A DNA stretch of 30,132 nt from CAYSEW01 sp964430245. GTDB lineage: Bacteria; Bacteroidota; Bacteroidia; Flavobacteriales_D; Parvicellaceae. Below are positions 25,092 through 30,132 of the stretch, one piece after another (the first letter of the stretch is position 1; the number at the start of each line of letters is the position of its first letter). The DNA lies in assembly GCA_964430245.1 (NCBI GenBank), contig CAYSEW010000032.1:1-30132 (forward strand), given 5' to 3'. Made by a program: the position numbers and the translations under genes. The notes beneath the pieces are model-generated. The model saw nothing but the letters and a program-made list of their open reading frames with translations, was not told the origin of the DNA and made no database searches.

Positions 25092-25872
25092 ACTCCAAAA
25101 GGAATCAATAAAAGATTTTCTTGAATCTAAAGTTGTTCAATTTAATGAACCTGGATTTATTAAAAATGACCCTATCTCAATACCCCATCAATTTAGTATT
25201 AAAGAAGATATTGAAATAATTGGATTAATAACTGCTACTATATCATGGGGGAATAGAAAATCAATCATTAATTCTGCAAAAAAATTGGTGGAAATTTTCA
25301 ATGAAAAACCCTATGAATTTGTAATGAACTATAGTGATAAAAATTATGATCTATTAAAGGATTTCAAGCACAGAACATTCAATGGATTTGATCTTCATTA
25401 CTTTACATTGAGTTTACAAAATATATATTTAACGCATGGTGGGTTAGAAAATATTTTCGAAATAGGTTTTAATAAAACAGGTTCATCCTTAGGTGCCATT
25501 GAAAATTTCAGAAATATCTTTTTATTCGAAGGAGGCAATGAAGTAAGAACAAAGAAACATGTTTCAAGTCCTCTTAAAGGATCTGCTGCTAAAAGGTTAA
25601 ACATGTTCCTGAGATGGATGGTAAGAAATGACACAAATGGAGTTGATTTTGGAATATGGAAAAACATTTCCCCCTCCATGCTTTCTTGCCCTTTGGATGT
25701 TCACAGCGGAAATTCTGCAAGAAAAATAAAACTTCTGAATAGAAAACAAAACGACTGGAAAGCTGTTCTAGAATTAGATACTAACCTGAGAATATTAGAT
25801 CCAAATGACCCTGTAAAATATGATTTTGCATTATTTGGAATGGGATTAGAAAAATCTCTAGTTAAATATTAG
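25069..25872 (+). CDS. TIGR02757 family protein
   Basis: Conserved protein of unknown function (TIGR02757, DUF2400), about 267 aa. Landmarks are the N-terminal IKDFLESKVVQFNEPGFIKNDPISIPHQFS, the block ITATISWGNRKSII, SPLKGSAAKRLNMFLRWMVRND and LSCPLDVHSGNSARKIKLLNRKQNDWKAVLELDTNLR. The last two blocks look like a helix-hairpin DNA glycosylase-type arrangement, which is an inference. No ATG is available upstream of the conserved N terminus, so the TTG at 25069, inside the preceding gene, is the best start. The BatA gene begins 24 bases after its stop. Confidence 0.82.
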   Translation: MKYKSGNKLQKESIKDFLESKVVQFNEPGFIKNDPISIPHQFSIKEDIEIIGLITATISWGNRKSIINSAKKLVEIFNEKPYEFVMNYSDKNYDLLKDFKHRTFNGFDLHYFTLSLQNIYLTHGGLENIFEIGFNKTGSSLGAIENFRNIFLFEGGNEVRTKKHVSSPLKGSAAKRLNMFLRWMVRNDTNGVDFGIWKNISPSMLSCPLDVHSGNSARKIKLLNRKQNDWKAVLELDTNLRILDPNDPVKYDFALFGMGLEKSLVKY

Positions 25873-25882
25873 AGATAATTCA

Positions 25883-25890
25883 TAAATTTG
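25883..25890 (+). promoter_or_regulatory. Putative -7 element for BatA-domain gene
   Basis: TAAATTTG is an exact TAnnTTTG match, followed by CAGCTG and then the ATG at 25897. The predicted transcript start coincides with the ATG, so the message would be leaderless or nearly so. It overlaps the TTG at 25888, which would otherwise add three residues. Confidence 0.45.
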
Positions 25891-25896
25891 CAGCTG

Positions 25897-27954
25897 ATGA
25901 AATTCTTATATCCCGAATTCCTTTGGGCACTCTCCTTGATTGCTATTCCAATCATCATCCATTTATTTAATTTCAGGAAATTTAAAAAGCTATACTTCTC
26001 AGATATAAGCTTACTAAAAGAAGTTAAAGAAGAAACAAAAAACAGATCTCAGCTAAAACATTTACTGATCTTATTAAGCAGAATTTTAGCGATAAGTGCA
26101 TTGGTTTTGGCGTTTTGTTATCCTTTTTTACCAAGTCACAACCAACAAGGAAATAATTTAGAAAAAACTGTCTCAATTTATATTGATAACTCATTAAGTA
26201 TGGATATGAAAGGTGCAAATGGATATTTTCTTGACCTTGCTAAAAACCAAGCCATTCACATTGCTAATCAATATAATAACGATGTTAAATTTCATTTACT
26301 TACAAATGACTTTGAAGCTAGGCATCAAAGGGGGCTTTCAAAAAATGAATTTATTGATCTTACTTCTCAAATAATGCCTTCTTCATTTCAAAAAGATTTG
26401 AATAGCATATATACAAGACAATCAGAAATATTAAAAGACATTAACACTCAAAAGGATGTCTACTGGCTAACTGATCTTCAAAAAACTTCTTCCGAATTAG
26501 AATTGTTTAAAAAGGACAGTACACTTTCTATTTATTTAATCCCTTATCAAAACAAGGACAAGGGAAATATCTATATAGATTCTGTATGGTTTGATACTCC
26601 ATCAAGAAAACTCAATCAACAAGAAGACCTATATGTAAAAGTTGTTAATTCATCTGATGAAAACATACAATTTAAAATAGACCTTAACATCAATAATAAT
26701 GAAACAAAGGGTTTGTCTAATGGAAATATTAATGCTAATGAAGAGCTGATCACAAAGATCACTTATATGGTGAAATCGCCTGGGTTAAAACATGGGAATG
26801 TTAAAATATCTGATTATCCTAATCCTAATTTGATTTTTGATGACACCTACTACTTTAGTTACTTTATTAAAAGTGAAATTAAAACTCTTCATCTTTTTCA
26901 GGAAACATTAGAAAAAAACACGAACTACTTTAAATCTCTTTATGCTACAACCCCATTTGTAGAATTTAATAGTCAATCTATTGATCAAGCAGACTATTCA
27001 GCTATTCAATCTCATGATCTTATTATTCTTGATGGAATTGAGAATATTACTTCTGGATTAAGATCTATTATCAATGAATGTGCAGAAAATGGAAAAACTA
27101 TTGTGGTTTATCCTGGTCTTAACATTAATAATAGCTCTTACAATGAATTTTACAACCCTATTGGTATATTCTTCAATGAGATTGACACAAGCACGGCTGA
27201 AATTGCCAATTTAAATCTATCTCATTCTATTTTCAGAAATGTCTTTGAAAAAGTGACCAAGAATATGAATCTACCTGTTATTCATAAAAAATACAATATT
27301 GATTTTTTGTCAAACTCTGTATCTACTAATATTATTACATTGAATGACCTTTCTCCATTTATGGTCTATACAGAATTTAAAAATGGGAAGCTCTATTCAT
27401 TTACATCACCTGCAAATACAAGTGCCTCTAATTTTGTCAGTCATGCATTATTTGTTCCTGTCATGCTTAGGATCACTGAATTGAGTGGTGTAGAGCAACA
27501 ATTAAGCTATACAATTGGTAGTGATCAGCTAGTAAATACTAATTCAATGCTGAATTCTTCAGATGAATTAGCAGTTAATCAATTTAACAAAAACCAAAAG
27601 GTGAATTTCATTCCTGGATATTCCAAACAAGGCATTAATGGAGCTTTGATCGTTAAGGATCAAATAAAGAATGATGGTAATTTTAACTTATTAAAAGATA
27701 AAGTCATTAATGATGGGTTTTCATTTAATTATAATAGAATTGAATCTGAGATGAACTTCTTTAATGCTAATCAATTCAATCATCAGCTAACAAGAGCAGG
27801 AATTAAAGATCAAGTGAAGATATATGACCTTCCTCCTAATGGAGAATACATAGATTTTAAGAATGAAGCATTAGGTATTTTATACTGGAAGTATTTTATT
27901 GTCCTCACTTTAGTATTTTTGGGGTTAGAAATCCTTCTGATTAGAATTTTATAA
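25897..27954 (+). CDS. BatA-domain membrane protein with VWA-like region
   Basis: Membrane protein of 685 aa. The N terminus is a BatA-type domain: MKFLYPEFLWALSLIAIPIIIHLFNFRKFKKLYFSDI, then a second membrane segment around 55-78, and a VWA-like domain beginning IYIDNSLSMDM with DxSxS at Asp97/Ser99/Ser101. A lone Asp-Leu-Gln (WLTDLQ) replaces the usual SDG at the third MIDAS position. A final membrane segment is near residues 663-680. The gene lies two bases before the dihydroorotase-like gene and appears to be promoted from a TAAATTTG just before its ATG. It is architecturally similar to the VWA-like protein at 15927-18014 and could act with it, but this is a guess. Confidence 0.85.
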   Translation: MKFLYPEFLWALSLIAIPIIIHLFNFRKFKKLYFSDISLLKEVKEETKNRSQLKHLLILLSRILAISALVLAFCYPFLPSHNQQGNNLEKTVSIYIDNSLSMDMKGANGYFLDLAKNQAIHIANQYNNDVKFHLLTNDFEARHQRGLSKNEFIDLTSQIMPSSFQKDLNSIYTRQSEILKDINTQKDVYWLTDLQKTSSELELFKKDSTLSIYLIPYQNKDKGNIYIDSVWFDTPSRKLNQQEDLYVKVVNSSDENIQFKIDLNINNNETKGLSNGNINANEELITKITYMVKSPGLKHGNVKISDYPNPNLIFDDTYYFSYFIKSEIKTLHLFQETLEKNTNYFKSLYATTPFVEFNSQSIDQADYSAIQSHDLIILDGIENITSGLRSIINECAENGKTIVVYPGLNINNSSYNEFYNPIGIFFNEIDTSTAEIANLNLSHSIFRNVFEKVTKNMNLPVIHKKYNIDFLSNSVSTNIITLNDLSPFMVYTEFKNGKLYSFTSPANTSASNFVSHALFVPVMLRITELSGVEQQLSYTIGSDQLVNTNSMLNSSDELAVNQFNKNQKVNFIPGYSKQGINGALIVKDQIKNDGNFNLLKDKVINDGFSFNYNRIESEMNFFNANQFNHQLTRAGIKDQVKIYDLPPNGEYIDFKNEALGILYWKYFIVLTLVFLGLEILLIRIL

Positions 27955-27956
27955 GC

Positions 27957-29231
27957 ATGAAAAAGAAAATAATCATAAAAAATGTAAAGATCATAGATCC
28001 TAACTCATCTTTCAATGGACAATCAAAAGATATTTTAATCAATAATGGAATGATTGAAAAAATCGCAAATAAGGTTCAGGATGATTCTGCTACTGTGATT
28101 CAGCATAAAGGATTACATATTTGCCCAGGATTATTTGATATGAATGTAGATTTTGGAGAACCTGGTTACGAATACAAAGAAACATTGCTTTCTGGATGTA
28201 ATGCAGCACAACATGGAGGGTTTACAGGAATTGGTTTAATTCCCAACTGTAGCCCTGCTAGAGATAACAATAGTGCAATTGAGTTTTGTATCAATAAAAC
28301 AGAGGGGCATCTTGTAGATGTATTCCCTATGGGTGCTGTTACACAAGGAAGGAAAGGAGAAGAATTAGCAGAGATGTACGATATGAAAAAAAGTGGTGCA
28401 ATTGCTTTTTACGATGGTAAATATCCTATTAATAATACTGGAGTCCTTTCAAGAGCATTATTGTACAGTAAAAATTTCAATGGACTTATCCTTTCATTTC
28501 CTTATGATAATTCAATCTCCCCAAATGGACAAGTAAACGAAGGAATTGAAAGCACTAAGCTTGGTATGGAAGGAATGCCATCACTATCCGAAGAAATACA
28601 AATAAGCAGAGATCTTTATCTTGCTGCTTACAACGATGCTAAGATCCATTTTTCTTCCATTTCCTGCAGGTCTTCTGTCCCCATGATCATGGAAGCCAAA
28701 GCCAATGAGCTACAAGTATCTGCTGGAGTCCCCATACATAATTTAATACTTACCGATAAGGACACTGAGGATTTCGACAGTAATTATAAAGTAATACCAC
28801 CACTAAGGACCAAAGAAGATCATGAAGCATTGATCGAAGGGTTAAAAGGAGGTGTCATTGATGTGATTACTTCAGATCACACTCCTCAAGATCCTGAATC
28901 TAAGGTGGTAGAATTTGGGAATGCAGATTTTGGAATAATAGGTACTCAAACAGCTTTTCCTTTAGCTGTAACTCATCTTACTAAAGCATTAGGTCTAGAA
29001 GGAATTGTAACAAAAATGTCTATTAATCCTAGAACTATACTTCAGTTAGAAGTACCTATTATCGATAAAGGATTCGAAGCTAACCTTACTCTTTTCAATC
29101 CTTCTGAAAAATGGACTTTTACTAAAGAAAACAATCAATCTATAAGTGAAAATTCTCCATTTTTCGACATGGAGCTAAATTGTAAAATGATTGGTGCTAT
29201 CAATGGGAAAAAAGTTTTCATGAATGAATAA
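27957..29231 (+). CDS. Dihydroorotase-like protein (PyrC family) with degenerate metal site
   Basis: Amidohydrolase-fold protein of 424 aa, close in length and order to type I dihydroorotases: an N-terminal beta-sandwich segment (IIIKNVKIIDPNSSFNGQ), HICPGLFDMNVDF, and DVITSDHTPQDPES near residue 305. In active enzymes the segment after PG reads DxHxHxR; here it is Asp61-Met-Asn63-Val-Asp65-Phe-Gly67 followed by EPG, so both metal-binding histidines and the substrate-binding arginine are replaced. Other family features remain: HFSSIS, IHNLILTD and SDHTP. It may be a non-catalytic partner, as known for the PyrC' homologues of some aspartate transcarbamoylases. No pyrB is seen in the window. 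It starts two bases after the BatA gene. Confidence 0.85.
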   Translation: MKKKIIIKNVKIIDPNSSFNGQSKDILINNGMIEKIANKVQDDSATVIQHKGLHICPGLFDMNVDFGEPGYEYKETLLSGCNAAQHGGFTGIGLIPNCSPARDNNSAIEFCINKTEGHLVDVFPMGAVTQGRKGEELAEMYDMKKSGAIAFYDGKYPINNTGVLSRALLYSKNFNGLILSFPYDNSISPNGQVNEGIESTKLGMEGMPSLSEEIQISRDLYLAAYNDAKIHFSSISCRSSVPMIMEAKANELQVSAGVPIHNLILTDKDTEDFDSNYKVIPPLRTKEDHEALIEGLKGGVIDVITSDHTPQDPESKVVEFGNADFGIIGTQTAFPLAVTHLTKALGLEGIVTKMSINPRTILQLEVPIIDKGFEANLTLFNPSEKWTFTKENNQSISENSPFFDMELNCKMIGAINGKKVFMNE

Positions 29232-29262
29232 CTGATATCCTTTTTAATTTCTTTAAAAATAC

Positions 29263-29270
29263 TACATTTG
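29263..29270 (+). promoter_or_regulatory. Putative -7 element for SRP RNA gene
   Basis: TACATTTG is an exact TAnnTTTG match, four bases before the first base of the SRP RNA stem (29275). The position matches a start site at the RNA 5' end. No -33 TTG is evident. Confidence 0.5.
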
Positions 29271-29274
29271 CAGC

Positions 29275-29370
29275 GGGCAAGTCTCATACGACCAGCTCCT
29301 GCTCAATCCCCCAGGATGGGAACATAGCAAGGGTAGGCGGTTGTAGCGGTGCGATGTGAGTAGCTTGCCC
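29275..29370 (+). ncRNA. ffs: Bacterial small signal recognition particle RNA (4.5S type)
   Basis: Binds Ffh and, with FtsY, targets nascent membrane proteins. The two ends pair as GGGCAAG (29275-29281) with CTTGCCC (29364-29370). The apical helix has the diagnostic arrangement CAGG (29312-29315), ATG stem (29316-29318), GGAA tetraloop (29319-29322), CAT stem (29323-29325) and AGCA (29326-29329), matching the order in E. coli 4.5S RNA (CAGG, UCC, GGAA, GGA, AGCA). Length of about 96 nt is normal. It is preceded by a TACATTTG element and followed by seven T residues. Identity is strong from the apical motif and terminal pairing. Confidence 0.93.
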
Positions 29371-29928
29371 ATTTTTTTATTCAACTCCCCTATTCTGAAC
29401 AAGCATTTATCGATAGAACAACTAAAGCAAGAGCACATTAATTGTTGCCTTCGAATCTCAGCTGAAGTTTTTGGATTAGATTATCACCATCCCGTTAATT
29501 TCGATCTTTCTAATAAAGACCATTATTATTTGGTTGCTAAAAAAAATAATAAGGTGATTGGGTTTTCAATTCTATTTAAACTTTCTGTAGAAGAAATGAG
29601 CAAAATCACAAAAAATCATCTAGATCTTAGTTTTCCATATTATTATTTGATAGATGTTATAGCGATTACTCAGAAAGAACAAAAAAAAGGCATAGGCACA
29701 GCTATTCTTCAAAAAATATTAACCAAAATTGATGTTGAACTTCCATTGTATTCTGTGGCTTGGAAGGATGAATATGGGATCAACATTGAAAAACTTTTCA
29801 ATAATCATAATATAAAAACTAGGGTAAATCTAGGAAAAGTATGGGCACATGGCTGTAATGAACATTTCAAATGCAATTCTTATAATATACATTGTAGATG
29901 TGAAGGTGTACTTTTTAAATTACACTAA
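29356..29928 (+). CDS. GNAT-family acetyltransferase with Cys/His-rich C terminus
   Basis: GNAT fold from about residue 16: LSIEQLKQEHINCCLRISAEVFG, then VAKKNNKVIGFSILFKL, YLIDVIAITQKEQKKGIGTAILQKIL (the acetyl-CoA loop KKGIGTA), and a C terminus HGCNEHFKCNSYNIHCRC, with five cysteines and several histidines within the last 30 residues, a possible metal site. Substrate is unknown. The frame is open upstream, but no ATG occurs before residue 80 in this reading. The start given (GTG 29356) is inside the 3' strand of the SRP RNA; other choices are TTG 29365, also inside it, or non-standard ATT 29371 and CTG 29395 after it. Product identity is good; the start is uncertain by about 40 bases. Confidence 0.75.
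   Translation: MSSLPIFLFNSPILNKHLSIEQLKQEHINCCLRISAEVFGLDYHHPVNFDLSNKDHYYLVAKKNNKVIGFSILFKLSVEEMSKITKNHLDLSFPYYYLIDVIAITQKEQKKGIGTAILQKILTKIDVELPLYSVAWKDEYGINIEKLFNNHNIKTRVNLGKVWAHGCNEHFKCNSYNIHCRCEGVLFKLH
29364..29378 (+). terminator. T run after SRP RNA stem, possible intrinsic terminator
   Basis: The 3' strand of the SRP RNA end stem (CTTGCCC, 29364-29370) is followed by A and seven T residues (29372-29378). The paired end stem plus T run could end transcription. Its effect on the acetyltransferase gene that reads through it is unclear. Confidence 0.35.
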
Positions 29929-29986
29929 TGTTTAAATGAGTTGAGAATTGTTGATAGATTTAGTGGCATATATTAAAGTAGAAACC

Positions 29987-29994
29987 TAAATTTG
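29987..29994 (+). promoter_or_regulatory. Putative -7 element for fructose-6-phosphate aldolase gene
   Basis: TAAATTTG is an exact TAnnTTTG match followed by CA, 17 bases before the ATG at 30012. The start site would be around 30000, giving a short leader. No -33 TTG at the right distance. Confidence 0.45.
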
Positions 29995-30011
29995 CAACTT
30001 AAATATACAGC

Positions 30012-30132
30012 ATGAAATTTTTTATAGACACTGCCAACCTAGATCAGATCAAAGAAGCTGAAGATATGGGAATTCTTGATGGAGTTACCACAAACCCATC
30101 TTTGATGGCAAAAGAAGGTATCTCTGGTGAAG
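30012..30132 (+). CDS. Fructose-6-phosphate aldolase/transaldolase, 5' part only
   Basis: Only the first 40 residues are in the window: MKFFIDTANLDQIKEAEDMG, then ILDGVTTNPSLMAKEG. FIDTAN (with the catalytic-site Asp6) and GVTTNPSL are the N-terminal motifs of the short transaldolase / fructose-6-phosphate aldolase (TalC/Fsa) subfamily, a class I aldolase of the pentose phosphate pathway or a related sugar-phosphate cleavage. The Schiff-base lysine lies beyond the window, so fsa and tal cannot be told apart here. It has its own TAAATTTG -7 element upstream. Confidence 0.88.
   Translation, partial: MKFFIDTANLDQIKEAEDMGILDGVTTNPSLMAKEGISGE

Noticed and set aside
1..30132. CRISPR array, tRNA or rRNA
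   Set aside because: I found no regularly spaced repeats and no tRNA- or rRNA-like folds in the non-coding spacers; apart from ffs no structured RNA is seen.

Overview
The window looks like chromosomal housekeeping DNA of a low-GC member of the Bacteroidota, probably the Cytophagales/Flammeovirga-like branch or a flavobacterial relative. The evidence is the recurring -7 promoter element TAnnTTTG, a secreted subtilase with a type IX secretion (Por) C-terminal sorting domain, a fused alpha+beta 2-oxoacid dehydrogenase E1, BatA-type membrane proteins, a TIGR02757 protein, and a Bacteroidota-style small SRP RNA. Genes are packed tightly: no gene-free stretch exceeds about 240 bases, and I see no IS element, prophage, CRISPR array or tRNA.

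Left part (1-8644), information processing and proteostasis: gyrA (leftward, 3' end outside the window) is divergent from clpC (rightward). clpC converges on a leftward pair, a DjlA-like TerB/J-domain protein and a rhomboid protease, separated by a single in-frame TAA. A small unknown gene (138 aa) follows, abutting tail to tail with htpG (Hsp90).

Middle (8750-19567), envelope and tRNA: a leftward pair encodes a polytopic isoprenylcysteine-methyltransferase-like protein and a YkuD L,D-transpeptidase lipoprotein. Then come a small FtsB/DivIC-like protein (right) and ruvX/yqgF (left). Next is a rightward operon dapD - GT4 glycosyltransferase - tsaC/YrdC - cca - pRiA4b-ORF3-like protein, combining lysine/peptidoglycan precursor synthesis with two tRNA maturation steps. 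A leftward operon fabG - VWA-like membrane protein lies tail to tail with it, and a PorT-like beta-barrel gene is divergent from fabG.

Right part (19654-30132): a rightward series holds the fused E1 dehydrogenase, T9SS subtilase, a small secreted protein, a TIGR02757 protein, a BatA-domain protein and a dihydroorotase homologue that has lost the HxHxR metal/substrate motif. After it come the SRP RNA gene (ffs), a GNAT acetyltransferase whose reading frame has no ATG near its N terminus and begins inside or right at the end of the SRP RNA, and the start of a fructose-6-phosphate aldolase/transaldolase.

I do not see a convincing new defence or mobile system. The points most worth a second look are the SRP RNA/GNAT junction with its Cys/His-rich tail, the degenerate dihydroorotase, the DjlA-TAA-rhomboid in-frame junction, the leaderless-looking promoters, the overlapping fabG/beta-barrel promoters, and the unrecognised small proteins.
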